Shown here in pieces: positions 49,214 to 60,289 of a stretch of DNA of 64,000 nucleotides. The stretch is from Neorhizobium huautlense (GTDB taxonomy: Bacteria; Pseudomonadota; Alphaproteobacteria; Rhizobiales; Rhizobiaceae): positions 169,756-233,755 of the forward strand of contig NZ_JAUSRF010000010.1 in NCBI RefSeq assembly GCF_030811685.1. Direction: 5' to 3'. Positions within the stretch are counted from its first letter, which is position 1. Every line of letters starts with the position of its first letter. The position numbers and the translations under genes are program-made. The notes below the pieces were generated by a model. It ran no database searches, had not been told where the DNA came from, and was given only the letters and a program-made list of their open reading frames with translations.

Positions 49214-50200
49214 TCAGACCGTTTCCCAGCCGTCCCTGTCGCTGGCGCGGTAGACGGCGTCGATGAAACGCTGGTTGCCGAGAGAATTTTCCAGCGTCAC
49301 CACCTCGACCTTCTCCCCCAATGCCGCGCGGGCAAACGTTTCGGCCTGGCGACGGTATTGGCGGCTGTCCTGAAAACGAAAGACCTGCGAAACCGTGTGT
49401 TTCTGGTTGGTCAGTTCGATTTCCTCCGCGCCCCAGCGATCGGCATTGAAGGGTGATTTCACCTCGATGAAACCTTCCGTGCCGTGAAACACCATGACCT
49501 GTCGGTTGGCCATCTGGGTGGCGATGTAGAAGGACATGTCGAACGAACCGAAATCCGCCTTCACGCTGGAATAGATGTCGGTGCCGAATTCCGGGTCACG
49601 TTCGGTCGTCGCCTGAACCCTCACCGGTTCCTTGCCCGTCACCATCCGCGTTGCCATGGCCGGGTAGACGCCGATATCCGGCAATCCGCCACCGCCGAGT
49701 TCGGGAATGTTGCGCATGTTGCCGGCATCGCGGTTGAAATAGGTGAAGGCGCCCTGCACATGCTTCAGCGTGCCGATCGCGCCTTCGCCCAAAAGTTCGC
49801 GCACCTTATGCCAGACCGGTGCATAGGCGATCATGAAGGCCTCGCAGATCAGCACCCCGTTGGCATCGCGCGCCGCGATCAACCGCTCGATCTCTTCGGC
49901 CTTCAATGCGATCGGCTTTTCGCACAGGACATGTTTGCCGGCCTCAGCTGCCTTGATCGTCCATTCCACATGCTGGCTGGTCGGAAGCGGAATATAGACG
50001 GCATCGATCACGTCGGATGCCAGCAGCTCCTCGTAGGACCCGAAGGCATGCGGCACCGAAAAACGGTCGGCCATCTGGCGGGCACGTGAAAGATCGCGGC
50101 TGGCAATGGCGGTGACAACGCAGTTTTCCGCATCCTGAATGGCAGGCACCACGGCATCGCGGCCGATCTTGGCGGTGGACAGGATCCCGAAACGCAGCAT
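49214..50200 (-). CDS. Gfo/Idh/MocA-family oxidoreductase
   Basis: A 328-residue NAD(P)-dependent sugar-type dehydrogenase. The N-terminal Rossmann fold begins [20 protein letters not shown]; the conserved EKP is in [10 protein letters not shown]; the C-terminal beta-sheet domain starts near [10 protein letters not shown] and includes [27 protein letters not shown] precedes the ATG. Substrate unknown (sugar, inositol or dihydrodiol). A 15-base inverted repeat lies just upstream. It converges with the GtrA gene after eight bases. Confidence 0.9.
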   Translation of the reverse strand: MLRFGILSTAKIGRDAVVPAIQDAENCVVTAIASRDLSRARQMADRFSVPHAFGSYEELLASDVIDAVYIPLPTSQHVEWTIKAAEAGKHVLCEKPIALKAEEIERLIAARDANGVLICEAFMIAYAPVWHKVRELLGEGAIGTLKHVQGAFTYFNRDAGNMRNIPELGGGGLPDIGVYPAMATRMVTGKEPVRVQATTERDPEFGTDIYSSVKADFGSFDMSFYIATQMANRQVMVFHGTEGFIEVKSPFNADRWGAEEIELTNQKHTVSQVFRFQDSRQYRRQAETFARAALGEKVEVVTLENSLGNQRFIDAVYRASDRDGWETV

Positions 50201-50212
50201 GTTTTCCTCCTA

Positions 50213-50227
50213 ATGACGTATCGTCAT
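50213..50227. promoter_or_regulatory. Inverted repeat ATGACG-TAT-CGTCAT
   Basis: Six-base perfect arms with a three-base centre, 13 bases upstream of the Gfo/Idh start, in the region shared with the divergent aldo/keto reductase. Candidate operator. Confidence 0.35.
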
Positions 50228-50387
50228 GAAGCTATCCAGCCCATGGCGTTCATGCAACCGCACGCATGAGATCGCGAATCCGTGACATCGCCGGACGGCT
50301 GATTGTTTGACTGCTGCGTCAGTCGGCCTAAGTTCAGGTTCTCGGCATTCGCCGGATCCTTTCACGTTACCGATATTGGAGACCATC

Positions 50388-51347
50388 ATGGACAACCGCT
50401 CGCTCGGCCGCACCGGACTTTCCATCTCGCCCGTTGTTTTCGGCGGCAACGTGTTCGGCTGGACGGCTGATGAAAAGACCTCTTTCGAACTGCTCGACAG
50501 GTTTTTCGATGCCGGTTTCAACACCATCGATACCGCCGATTGTTATTCCGGCTGGGTGCCGGGCAATCAAGGCGGAGAGTCGGAAACCATCATCGGCAAG
50601 TGGCTGAAACAGTCCGGCCGGTCGCGTGACAAGGCGGTGATCATCACCAAGGTCGGCTCTACGCCGCAAGGTGCCGCCATGGAAGGCGGGCTTGGCAAGG
50701 CGCGGATAATCGAAAAGGTGGAAGAATCGCTGCGCCGTCTGCAGACCGATCATATCGATCTCTATCTCTCCCATTGGCCTGATCCGAAAACCCCGCATGA
50801 GGAAACGCTCTCCGCCTTCGCCACACTGAAGGAGCAGGGAAAGATCCGCGCCATCGGATGCTCGAATTATGATGCCGCGCAGTTGCAGGCCTCTTTCGAT
50901 GCCGTCGAAAAGGCCGGTCTGCCGCGTTATGACGTGCTGGAGCCGGAATACAATCTTTATGATCGTACCGGTTTCGATGGCGCTCTCGCCGATCTCTGCA
51001 CCGTGAAGGATATCGGCGTCATCACCTATTTCAGCCTCGCTTCCGGCTTTTTGACCGGGAAATACAAAAGCAAGGCCGAGGCGGAAGCCAACCCGAACCG
51101 CGGCGGCATGGTCGCAAAATATTTCGACGAGCGCGGTATCCGTATCCTCTCGGCATTGGATGAAGTGGCGGCCGAAACCCATTCGCAGCCGGCTTCCGTG
51201 GCGCTTGCCTGGATCGCCCAGCGCCCCGGTGTCACCGCACCGATCGCCAGCGCCACCAGTGCCCGCCAGCTGGATACGATGATTGCCGCCGGCAATCTGA
51301 AGCTGTCGGAAGACCAGATGAAGCAGTTGAACGACGCCAGCGCCTGA
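50388..51347 (+). CDS. Aldo/keto reductase (first of two)
   Basis: A 319-residue NADPH-dependent reductase with the AKR barrel. It opens NRSLGRTGLSISPVVFGGN; the catalytic Asp-Tyr motif is in NTIDTADCYSG; HIDLYLSHWPDP and the cofactor-site block SVALAWIAQRPGVTAPIASAT follow. TTGGAGACCATC precedes the ATG at 50388; a longer ORF to 50307 has no ribosome site. It is followed after 66 bases by a second AKR gene. Confidence 0.92.
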   Translation: MDNRSLGRTGLSISPVVFGGNVFGWTADEKTSFELLDRFFDAGFNTIDTADCYSGWVPGNQGGESETIIGKWLKQSGRSRDKAVIITKVGSTPQGAAMEGGLGKARIIEKVEESLRRLQTDHIDLYLSHWPDPKTPHEETLSAFATLKEQGKIRAIGCSNYDAAQLQASFDAVEKAGLPRYDVLEPEYNLYDRTGFDGALADLCTVKDIGVITYFSLASGFLTGKYKSKAEAEANPNRGGMVAKYFDERGIRILSALDEVAAETHSQPASVALAWIAQRPGVTAPIASATSARQLDTMIAAGNLKLSEDQMKQLNDASA

Positions 51348-52412
<1,065 letters not shown>

Positions 52413-53030
52413 TTACCGCCCCAGCTTCGGAAAACCTTCATACCATTCGGAATGGTCACCCTCGTGATTGGCCATTCCGGCTTTGGTTAAAACGCCGCGT
52501 GGGCTGACATAACTCATGATCCGCCGCACCGGTCGTTCGTGCCACTGGATATTGAAAGCCCATAGTTTCGGGAAAAAGCACAGCGAGGCATAGGGCAGGT
52601 GGTCGTGGATCCACCATGCCATTTTCTGCCAGTCGCCCTCAACATCATGATTATCGATCAGCCATGGCACGACGATACAGGCCGTGGCGCCGATAAAACC
52701 GTCAGTATCGCGCCGGTCCCAGATGTGGTCGGCGGCGGTTGCGGCATTGGTGGAACAGTTGAGATTGTTGCGGTTGCCGAATTCGTTGACCTCGGCCGAG
52801 CGATAGCCGGAACGGATATGCAGCCGCCCGAACGTATCTTGCAGCGGCTCCAGCAGTTCCTCGCAGAGATGTTTGCCGGCTTCGATGGCAAGGTCGGGAT
52901 CATCGGGGATATTCGGGATGCGGTAGAACTCGGCGATCTCGGAATGCAGAAAATCGCGCAGAAAGAAGTTTCTGGAGAGCCGCACCCGGCCGAGATCCTC
53001 CAGCCCCTTCATCGAATTCGGCTTGCGCAT
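52413..53030 (-). CDS. Peptidase M15-like protein
   Basis: A 205-residue protein with features of the zinc D-Ala-D-Ala peptidase/Hedgehog-like fold: RLHIRSGYRSAEVNEFGN, a likely metal site in ATAADHIWDRRD and a C-terminal aromatic motif, WAFNIQWHERPVR. No signal peptide is seen. The assignment is by motif resemblance; the gap between metal ligands differs from VanX-type enzymes, so activity is uncertain. GGGGAGGCCATC precedes the ATG. Confidence 0.65.
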   Translation of the reverse strand: MRKPNSMKGLEDLGRVRLSRNFFLRDFLHSEIAEFYRIPNIPDDPDLAIEAGKHLCEELLEPLQDTFGRLHIRSGYRSAEVNEFGNRNNLNCSTNAATAADHIWDRRDTDGFIGATACIVVPWLIDNHDVEGDWQKMAWWIHDHLPYASLCFFPKLWAFNIQWHERPVRRIMSYVSPRGVLTKAGMANHEGDHSEWYEGFPKLGR

Positions 53031-53083
53031 GATGGCCTCCCCTCGAGCTTGGGCGCCAGCGTAAGTCTGTTGTCCGCAATAGA

Positions 53084-53115
53084 AAAGGCCCGGAGCGCGA
53101 TGCGTCCGGGCCTTT
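53084..53115. terminator. Bidirectional terminator between the TRAP-protein gene end and the M15-like gene
   Basis: AAAGGCCCGGA (53084-53094) and TCCGGGCCTTT (53105-53115) are perfect complements. It ends the TRAP-protein transcript on minus (TTTTCT follows there). Confidence 0.85.
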
Positions 53116-53136
53116 GTCGTGTTCAGCGAAGAGAGT

Positions 53137-54417
<1,281 letters not shown>

Positions 54418-54458
54418 TTACCGGAAGATGGTTGCTTTTTGATTTCATCAGTTTAGAA

Positions 54459-54473
54459 TTAGAATAATTCTAA
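54459..54473. promoter_or_regulatory. Irr-type iron control element (ICE) at the mbfA start
   Basis: TTAGAATAATTCTAA is a perfect 15-base palindrome, preceded by a further TTTAGAA (54452-54458), ending 13 bases before the ATG. It fits the ICE consensus bound by Irr in Rhizobiales, where Irr represses mbfA under low iron. Confidence 0.75.
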
Positions 54474-54486
54474 ATATGGTGTCTCG

Positions 54487-55470
54487 ATGTTCGACCTGAT
54501 GTCCTTCTCGCGCAAGCGCAGTTTCAATTCCCTGAGCGAGGAGGAAATCCTCGCGCTTGCCATCGCCTCGGAAGAGGAAGATGCGCGCATCTACCTCGCT
54601 TATGCCGATGGTCTCAAGGAACATGCGCCAGCATCGGCAAAAGTATTCGAAGACATGGCGGAGGTCGAGCAGAGCCACCGCGACATGCTGATTTCACAGT
54701 TCCGCCAACGTTTTGGCGAGCGCATTCCACTGATCCGGCGCGAACATGTCAGCGGCTTTTACGAACGCAAGCCGGACTGGCTCGTGAAAAATTTGCCGCT
54801 GGAAAAGATCAGGGCGCAGGCCGAGGCCATGGAGGCGCAGGCTTTTCGTTTCTACACCGAAGCCACCAAACGCGTTACCGATGCCTCCACCCGGCAATTG
54901 TTGGGTGATCTCGCCCTAGCCGAGCAGGGCCACAGCGATATCGCCGCCATGCTGGAGGAAAAGCATGCGCCGGCGGATGTGAAATCGACCGAGGATGAAA
55001 ACGCCCACCGGCAGTTCGTGTTGACCTATGTTCAGCCGGGTCTTGCCGGCCTGATGGATGGTTCTGTATCCACCTTGGCGCCGATCTTCGCCGCCGCCTT
55101 CGCCACGGGTGATACCTGGTCCACCTTCCTGATCGGCCTTTCGGCCTCGGTCGGCGCCGGCATTTCCATGGGGTTTACCGAGGCAGCGCATGATGACGGC
55201 AAGATTTCCGGGCGCGGTTCGCCGATCAAGCGTGGTCTGGCTTCCGGCATCATGACAGCTGTCGGCGGTTTGGGCCATGCGCTGCCCTACCTCATTCCGG
55301 ATTTCTGGACGGCCACCGCCATTGCCGCCATCGTCGTTTTCATCGAACTCTGGGCCATCGCCTTCATCCAGAACCGTTACATGGAAACGCCTTTCCTGCG
55401 CGCCGTGTTTCAGGTCGTGCTGGGTGGTTCGCTGGTGCTTGCTGCCGGTATTCTGATCGGTAATGGGTGA
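54487..55470 (+). CDS. mbfA: MbfA-type ferritin-like/VIT1 iron exporter
   Basis: A 327-residue inner-membrane protein with an N-terminal rubrerythrin/ferritin-like domain (about 15-165) and a C-terminal VIT1-like membrane domain (about 185-327). The di-iron ligands are in SEEEDARIYLAYADG, MAEVEQSHRDML, EAQAFRFYTEATK and ALAEQGHSDIAAM. The VIT part begins GLAGLMDGSVSTLAPIF and includes GISMGFTEAAHDDGKISGRG. Agrobacterium and Bradyrhizobium MbfA export iron and protect against peroxide. No ribosome site is visible before the ATG; the Irr-like operator occupies that place. Confidence 0.93.
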   Translation: MFDLMSFSRKRSFNSLSEEEILALAIASEEEDARIYLAYADGLKEHAPASAKVFEDMAEVEQSHRDMLISQFRQRFGERIPLIRREHVSGFYERKPDWLVKNLPLEKIRAQAEAMEAQAFRFYTEATKRVTDASTRQLLGDLALAEQGHSDIAAMLEEKHAPADVKSTEDENAHRQFVLTYVQPGLAGLMDGSVSTLAPIFAAAFATGDTWSTFLIGLSASVGAGISMGFTEAAHDDGKISGRGSPIKRGLASGIMTAVGGLGHALPYLIPDFWTATAIAAIVVFIELWAIAFIQNRYMETPFLRAVFQVVLGGSLVLAAGILIGNG

Positions 55471-55572
55471 GCGTTATAGAAACTGAGAATTGCGCTGCCC
55501 CGACAATGCCTCTTGAATACGGGTCGTGATTCCGCCGTGAGCGGGGTGGATCCGTATAGGGAGGAGGAATGG

Positions 55573-56109
55573 ATGGCAAAAATTCTCGGCTATATCGCAA
55601 CAAGCCTGGATGGTTTTATCGCCACCGAGGACGACAATCTGGGCTGGTTGTTCAAGTATGACACCATGGATCTCGGTGAGCATGATTACCGGACCTTCAT
55701 CAAGCGGATTCGCACGGTGGTGATGGGGCGCGGCACCTATGATTTCATCGCCAATGAGTCCTCGCCGTGGGCCTATGGCGAGCAGCGGGTTCTGGTCGTC
55801 ACCTCCCGTCCGATAGAAGAGCCGAAAGGTGCTTTGGAAATTCGCACCGATGTCGATGCCTTGATCAAGGAACTGCGCGCTCTGGACGACGGCGATGTGT
55901 GGATGCTGGGTGGCGGACAGTTGCAGATGGCATTCATGGAAAAAGGCGCGCTCGACGAGATCGAGATCTACGTCATTCCGGAAATGCTCGGCGCAGGCCG
56001 TCCGCTATTTCCCGCAACCGGTTATCGCGCCAGCCCAAAACTGATCAGCGCGCAGGCGATCGATCAAGGTTGTGTGCGCCTGCATTACCGCTTCGAACAG
56101 CCGGCCTGA
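55573..56109 (+). CDS. Dihydrofolate reductase-fold protein (RibD C-terminal-like)
   Basis: A 178-residue single-domain protein of the DHFR/RibD-C superfamily: KILGYIATSLDGFIATEDD at the start, VVMGRGTYDF in the middle and DVWMLGGGQLQMAFMEKGALDEI near residue 125, the NADP-binding region. It is not FolA: spacing and active-site acid differ. Function unknown, probably an NADPH reductase. GGGAGGAGGAATGG precedes the ATG at 55573. Confidence 0.88.
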   Translation: MAKILGYIATSLDGFIATEDDNLGWLFKYDTMDLGEHDYRTFIKRIRTVVMGRGTYDFIANESSPWAYGEQRVLVVTSRPIEEPKGALEIRTDVDALIKELRALDDGDVWMLGGGQLQMAFMEKGALDEIEIYVIPEMLGAGRPLFPATGYRASPKLISAQAIDQGCVRLHYRFEQPA

Positions 56110-56126
56110 AGCCAATTCACAAAAGA

Positions 56127-56152
56127 AAAAGGCCGACGAAAGCCGGCCTTTT
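56127..56152. terminator. Bidirectional terminator
   Basis: AAAAGGCCG (56127-56135) pairs with CGGCCTTTT (56144-56152), between the DHFR-like gene and the convergent transglutaminase-like gene. Confidence 0.8.
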
Positions 56153-56172
56153 CATATGCTCTTGAATGCTGG

Positions 56173-56787
56173 TTACCGCAGAGCGCCAACCACCACGTCG
56201 CGGCCATCCTCGATCGTCACCCAGCGGCCGGTATCGAACGATGCCTGGCGCTTGAGGAACGTGTAGTCGGTGTCCGACCACAGCTTTACCTGCGAGGTGA
56301 GGTTGTCGAGAATGAAGTCGCCCTTGGAGGTGCGCACGGTGAGAACTGCGTGGCCTTCGCCGTCCGGCTTGCGCACGACGGTTATCAGCAGGTCGGAGAG
56401 GGCAAAGCCGCGTTCGGAAAGTTCCTTGCGCTTCTGCAGCGCGTAGTCTTCGCAATCGCCGGCATCGACCGGGTATTCCCAATATTCCTCGCGGCCATAA
56501 ACCTGCATGTCGGTGCGGGCCATGATGCGGTTGTTGACGGAGGAGTTGATGTCGTGAATGGCAGTCCAGCCGTATTCCGTCACTTTCGGTGCCGGAGCGG
56601 GACGGCTCTTGATGTTGCACTCGTCCGCATACCGCTGGCAGAATTCGTAATGGCCGATCGGCTGGGATGTGACCGAACCCGTGACCATGCTGGCCAGAGT
56701 TTTCGGTGCCGGAATGGCGGAAGTTGCCGACGCGAGGGTGACCCCGAGGATCACGGCCAGGAACCGTACCTTCACTGCAAACGTCAT
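56173..56787 (-). CDS. Bacterial transglutaminase-like cysteine peptidase (BTLCP)
   Basis: A 204-residue exported protein with a signal peptide (MTFAVKVRFLAVILGVTLASATSA). The catalytic Cys is in GDCEDYALQKRKEL, the His in GHAVLTVRTSKG and the Asp in DFILDNL, as in the BTLCP family that includes LapG-type proteases acting on surface adhesins. It is not next to a lapA or lapD homologue here. The ATG at 56787 follows GAAGGACGGGCAT. A perfect CtrA-like site lies 20 bases upstream, suggesting cell-cycle control. Confidence 0.88.
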   Translation of the reverse strand: MTFAVKVRFLAVILGVTLASATSAIPAPKTLASMVTGSVTSQPIGHYEFCQRYADECNIKSRPAPAPKVTEYGWTAIHDINSSVNNRIMARTDMQVYGREEYWEYPVDAGDCEDYALQKRKELSERGFALSDLLITVVRKPDGEGHAVLTVRTSKGDFILDNLTSQVKLWSDTDYTFLKRQASFDTGRWVTIEDGRDVVVGALR

Positions 56788-56806
56788 ATGCCCGTCCTTC
56801 AAATTC

Positions 56807-56821
56807 TTAACGAAAGGTTAA
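56807..56821. promoter_or_regulatory. Perfect CtrA-type site TTAA-N7-TTAA
   Basis: TTAA-CGAAAGG-TTAA at 56807-56821, symmetrical so it also reads on minus, 20 bases upstream of the transglutaminase-like gene. Full match to the CtrA box. Confidence 0.6.
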
Positions 56822-56907
56822 GAGCGAGGCGGGCACAGAGTCAATTATTACCAATCCGTAAACATGTAACTATCGGCACTTATGGTTAAGATCGGTGCAT
56901 TTCAGTA

Positions 56908-57720
56908 TCAGCTTATTTTTGAACCCTCATTTATGAGGGTGGCCAGCACGGTGCGCAGTTTCTTCAGGTCCTGCGGGCGTGACAGGCGGTGGTCGCCATC
57001 GCGGATCAGGGTCAGCACGACGTCGTCGGCCGGCAGGAATTCGACCAGCTTGAGTGCATGGTTGTAAGGCACGTCGGCATCCTTCATGCCCTGCAGGATA
57101 TGAACCGGGCAGCCGGTTTCGATAATGCCGGTCAGCACGCGGTTATCGCGGCCGTCCTCCATCAGTGCGCGGGTAAAGATATTCGGCTCCGGGCTGTATT
57201 CGGACATTTCCTCGAAATAGCCGCGCTCGGCCAGAGACTGGCGTTCCTTGTCGCTCAGCGCAGGTTCGATCAGGTCATGGGTGAAGTCCGGGGCAGGGGC
57301 GATCAGCGTCAGTCCCTCGACCCTGGGTCCTTTGCCGCGTTTCACCAGTTCCTGCACCATGCGCAGCGCGATCCATCCGCCCATCGAGGAGCCGACGAGA
57401 ATGACCCGGTTCGGCGCAACGTGATCGACGACCGCTATCGATTCTTCCAGCCAGCGGGAAATCGTGCCGTCATTGAAGTCGCCGCCGGATTGGCCGTGGC
57501 CGGAATAGTCGAGCCTCAGCGCCGCAGCCCCCTGTTCGGCTGCCTGCGCATCCATTTCCAGTGCCTTGGTGCCGCTCATATCGGAGCGATAGCCGCCGAG
57601 CCAGACAAGGGTGGGAGCGTCCGCGCGCGCGGCTGGCCGGTGCATGTAGGCGATCTCGCGCGCTTGCCTGCCCTCTCCAACCGTCAGGCGGTGCGCCTCG
57701 TCCTTTGCCATCGCTTCCAT
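56908..57720 (-). CDS. Alpha/beta hydrolase
   Basis: A 270-residue serine hydrolase. The nucleophile elbow is in ILVGSSMGGWIALRM; the acid is probably in MKDADVPYNHALKLV and the histidine in IRDGDHRLSRPQDL. The oxyanion region near LVWLGGYRSDMSGTKA is conserved. It resembles small esterase/palmitoyl-thioesterase (ABHD10-like) proteins of alphaproteobacteria. GAAGGAGCAGGCA precedes the ATG at 57720. Confidence 0.88.
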   Translation of the reverse strand: MEAMAKDEAHRLTVGEGRQAREIAYMHRPAARADAPTLVWLGGYRSDMSGTKALEMDAQAAEQGAAALRLDYSGHGQSGGDFNDGTISRWLEESIAVVDHVAPNRVILVGSSMGGWIALRMVQELVKRGKGPRVEGLTLIAPAPDFTHDLIEPALSDKERQSLAERGYFEEMSEYSPEPNIFTRALMEDGRDNRVLTGIIETGCPVHILQGMKDADVPYNHALKLVEFLPADDVVLTLIRDGDHRLSRPQDLKKLRTVLATLINEGSKIS

Positions 57721-57929
57721 TGCCTGCTCCTTCATTCATACCTATCTATTGTGCAGCGCTTATAGCCGCGCCGCCATAAAACATATAGGTGACATGCCAA
57801 CGGCAGGTGATCTTTCCGGCGCGATATGCTATTGACTTCGCCGCGTCGATGACGACATTGGCCCGCAATTGCAAATGTGGTGCTAATGCTCGCCACCGCA
57901 AACTTGAAAAAATTCAGGAGAACACGACC

Positions 57930-58466
57930 ATTCGCAGACCTTTCAAAGCCGATGCCCCTGTCAAAGAGGGCCCGCGCTCCAACCGGGAAATCCGCGTTCC
58001 CAGGGTCCAGCTTATCGATGCCGAAGGCCAGAATCTCGGTAACATACCCACCGACCAGGCCCTCAAGATGGCCGAGGAAGCTGGGCTCGACCTCGTAGAG
58101 ATCTCGCCGAACAACGATCCGCCGGTGTGCAAGATCCTCGATCTCGGCAAGCTGAAATACGCCAACCAGAAGAAGGCGGCCGAAGCGCGCAAGAAGCAGA
58201 AGATCGTCGAGATCAAAGAAATCAAGATGCGCCCGAACATCGACACCCATGACTATGAGGTGAAGATGAAGGCAATCCTGCGTTTCTTCGAGGATGGCGA
58301 CAAGGTTCGCGTGACGCTGCGTTTCCGTGGCCGCGAAATGGCGCACCAGGAACTGGGCATGAAGCTGCTGCTTCAGGTCAAGGAAGATACGGTGGAGATC
58401 GCCAAGGTGGAAGCCGAGCCCAAGCTCGAAGGTCGCCAGATGATGATGGTGCTGGCGCCCCGTTAA
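57930..58466 (+). CDS. infC: Translation initiation factor IF-3 (ATT start)
   Basis: A 178-residue IF-3. It begins with ATT at 57930, with CAGGAG nine bases before it; the protein then reads [10 protein letters not shown], the length is normal and the upstream frame is not IF-3-like. Motifs: [17 protein letters not shown] (N-domain), the linker with [17 protein letters not shown] and the C-terminal ribosome-binding block EVAHQELG-like ([13 protein letters not shown]). A non-AUG start lets IF-3 control its own synthesis by start-codon discrimination, as in E. coli. It heads the infC-rpmI-rplT cluster. Confidence 0.95.
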   Translation: MRRPFKADAPVKEGPRSNREIRVPRVQLIDAEGQNLGNIPTDQALKMAEEAGLDLVEISPNNDPPVCKILDLGKLKYANQKKAAEARKKQKIVEIKEIKMRPNIDTHDYEVKMKAILRFFEDGDKVRVTLRFRGREMAHQELGMKLLLQVKEDTVEIAKVEAEPKLEGRQMMMVLAPR

Positions 58467-58505
58467 GGCGCCGCCACTGCCCTTTTGCCGATGATGGCGC
58501 ATTTT

Positions 58506-58536
58506 GCGGGCCATATGCCCGCGAATGCGGGCTTTT
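58506..58536 (+). promoter_or_regulatory. Competing hairpins between infC and rpmI
   Basis: Three alternating segments: GCGGGC (58506-58511), GCCCGC (58517-58522), GCGGGC (58527-58532), followed by TTTT. The middle segment can pair with either flank, giving an antiterminator-like or a terminator-like fold. Confidence 0.5.
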
Positions 58537-58631
58537 CGGCAGTTTCCCCCATTGCGCTTTCGATCGGACTATGATTATAAGCGCCGTCCGAACGGTCCGG
58601 CAGGGCATGCCGTGGCCGTTGCTAATGCTTG

Positions 58632-58652
58632 AACCAGCCTCGTCTGCTGGTT
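58632..58652 (+). promoter_or_regulatory. Hairpin in the rpmI leader
   Basis: AACCAGC (58632-58638) pairs with GCTGGTT (58646-58652), loop CTCGTCT, 23 bases before the rpmI start. A candidate site for autoregulation by L20, which controls rpmI-rplT in other bacteria. Confidence 0.4.
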
Positions 58653-58675
58653 TGATACAAAACTGGAGTAGCAAA

Positions 58676-58879
58676 ATGCCCAAGATGAAGACGAAATCCG
58701 CTGCCAAGAAGCGGTTCAAGGTTACGGCGACCGGCAAGGTCCTCGCAGCTGCCGCCGGCAAGCGCCACGGCATGATCAAGCGTTCCAACAAGTTCATCCG
58801 CGATGCACGCGGTACGATGGTTCTTGCTGAAGCTGACGGCAAGAAGGTTATCAAGAACTACCTGCCGAACGGTCTCTAA
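58676..58879 (+). CDS. rpmI: 50S ribosomal protein L35
   Basis: A 67-residue basic ribosomal protein. It opens [20 protein letters not shown] and contains [16 protein letters not shown], the L35 signature. CTGGAGTAGCAAA precedes the ATG. It is followed after 41 bases by rplT. Confidence 0.98.
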   Translation: MPKMKTKSAAKKRFKVTATGKVLAAAAGKRHGMIKRSNKFIRDARGTMVLAEADGKKVIKNYLPNGL

Positions 58880-58920
58880 GACTAATCGACGACCTGGAAC
58901 AGTTTTAAGGAGATCATGAC

Positions 58921-59325
58921 ATGGCACGCGTAAAACGTGGCGTAACTTCCCGCGCCAAGCACACCAAGACCCTCAAGGCAGCCAAGGGCTTCTACGGCCG
59001 CCGCAAGAATACGATCCGCGCCGCAAAGGCTGCTGTTGATCGTTCGCGTCAGTTCGCTACCCGCGACCGCAAGGTCAAGAAGCGTAATTTCCGCGCTCTG
59101 TGGATCCAGCGTATCAACGCTGCCGTCCGCGAATCCGGCCTGACCTACGGCCGCTTCATCGATGGCCTCAACAAGGCTGGCATCGAAGTCGACCGCAAGG
59201 TTCTGTCCGACATGGCCATCCATGAGCCGGAAGCATTCGGTGCGCTGGTTGAAGCCTCCAAGAAGGCTCTGTCCTACCTGAAGGACGCCGGCACCAAGAA
59301 CGAATTCGAAAGCGCCGTTAAGTAA
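58921..59325 (+). CDS. rplT: 50S ribosomal protein L20
   Basis: A 134-residue rRNA-binding protein required for early 50S assembly. Signature: [20 protein letters not shown], then [15 protein letters not shown] and [31 protein letters not shown] precedes the ATG. In other bacteria L20 represses rpmI-rplT. It ends at a strong terminator. Confidence 0.98.
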   Translation: MARVKRGVTSRAKHTKTLKAAKGFYGRRKNTIRAAKAAVDRSRQFATRDRKVKKRNFRALWIQRINAAVRESGLTYGRFIDGLNKAGIEVDRKVLSDMAIHEPEAFGALVEASKKALSYLKDAGTKNEFESAVK

Positions 59326-59353
59326 GCGCTGGACTTTTTCTGAACCAAAAAGA

Positions 59354-59386
59354 CCCGCGCGGCGTTGCTGCGCGGGTTTTTTCTTT
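59354..59386 (+). terminator. Terminator after rplT
   Basis: CCCGCGC (59354-59360) pairs with GCGCGGG (59370-59376), followed by a T-rich run. Confidence 0.92.
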
Positions 59387-59441
59387 TCCGCATGAGGCTT
59401 GCGCCCGGATCGGAACCCCTGAAGTGTTGAGGAGCGCTGAG

Positions 59442-60266
59442 GTGGCTGATGAGGTTATCGACATGAGAAGCGGGCCCAAATTGCCTGCCGACGATATCGC
59501 TCCGCTGTTGGCGGCGCTGCTGTCGGATCGCGAGCGTGTGCAGGCGGTTTCACTCTCTTGCGGCACCGTGTGGATCAAACGCCATGGCGACAAGGGTCGG
59601 CGCGCCATCGTCGCCGTACAGACGGCGCTTGCAAGTGCATTGCGCCTCTCCTTCATGCGCCCGTCACCGGCGGAAACCGGCGAGGGCATGGTGCAGCGCG
59701 ACCTGCGCCGCATGGGGCGTTTTTCCGAGCAGAACATTCCAACCGCTGACATCATCTATACATCCGCCAACGCCATCGTGCTCAGCGATGTCGCTCCGAC
59801 CGTGGAGCGCAGTCTCGGCCAGTTGCGTAAAATCGATCCGGCGGCGCATGACGATCTTTTGGTATTCTGCAGCGCCGAACTTGGTCGTCTTCACGGCGCC
59901 GGCCTCTGTCACGGCAGGCCTTTTCCGCGCGACATGTTCGTGAAGGACGGGCGTCTCGGCTACATCGATTTCGAGGAAGAGCCGGAGGCGGTGATGCCGC
60001 TTGCCACAGCACAGGCGCGCGATCTGTGGCTGCTGTTCCTGCAGTTGAGCGACCGTGCCATTGATCGCCGTCAGACCCAGGATCGAGCCTATGCGGCATG
60101 GGTGGCATCCGCACCGCAAGCCGCGATTGCCGAACTGCGCGCCATGACGCGGTACTTGGGGCGCTTTTTATGGCTTGCCCGGTTGATTGGCCGAATTCAC
60201 ATGGGTAGAGATTTGCGACAATTCATTCTGGCCACCGCCTATCTGACAACAGTTTTTCACGGCTGA
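59442..60266 (+). CDS. Protein kinase-fold protein of unknown function
   Basis: A 274-residue protein with a RIO/Bud32/LPS-kinase-like core. The catalytic-loop equivalent is [17 protein letters not shown] and the metal-binding Asp is in [13 protein letters not shown]; an upstream small lobe has [17 protein letters not shown] with a candidate ATP Lys. A C-terminal helical stretch (about 210-274) is hydrophobic and may bind membrane. The GTG at 59442 follows TTGAGGAG; an ATG at 59463 is also possible. No transferred substrate can be named. It lies between rplT and pheS. Confidence 0.65.
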   Translation: MADEVIDMRSGPKLPADDIAPLLAALLSDRERVQAVSLSCGTVWIKRHGDKGRRAIVAVQTALASALRLSFMRPSPAETGEGMVQRDLRRMGRFSEQNIPTADIIYTSANAIVLSDVAPTVERSLGQLRKIDPAAHDDLLVFCSAELGRLHGAGLCHGRPFPRDMFVKDGRLGYIDFEEEPEAVMPLATAQARDLWLLFLQLSDRAIDRRQTQDRAYAAWVASAPQAAIAELRAMTRYLGRFLWLARLIGRIHMGRDLRQFILATAYLTTVFHG

Positions 60267-60289
60267 CGTGGCCGACAGAGCAGGACATC

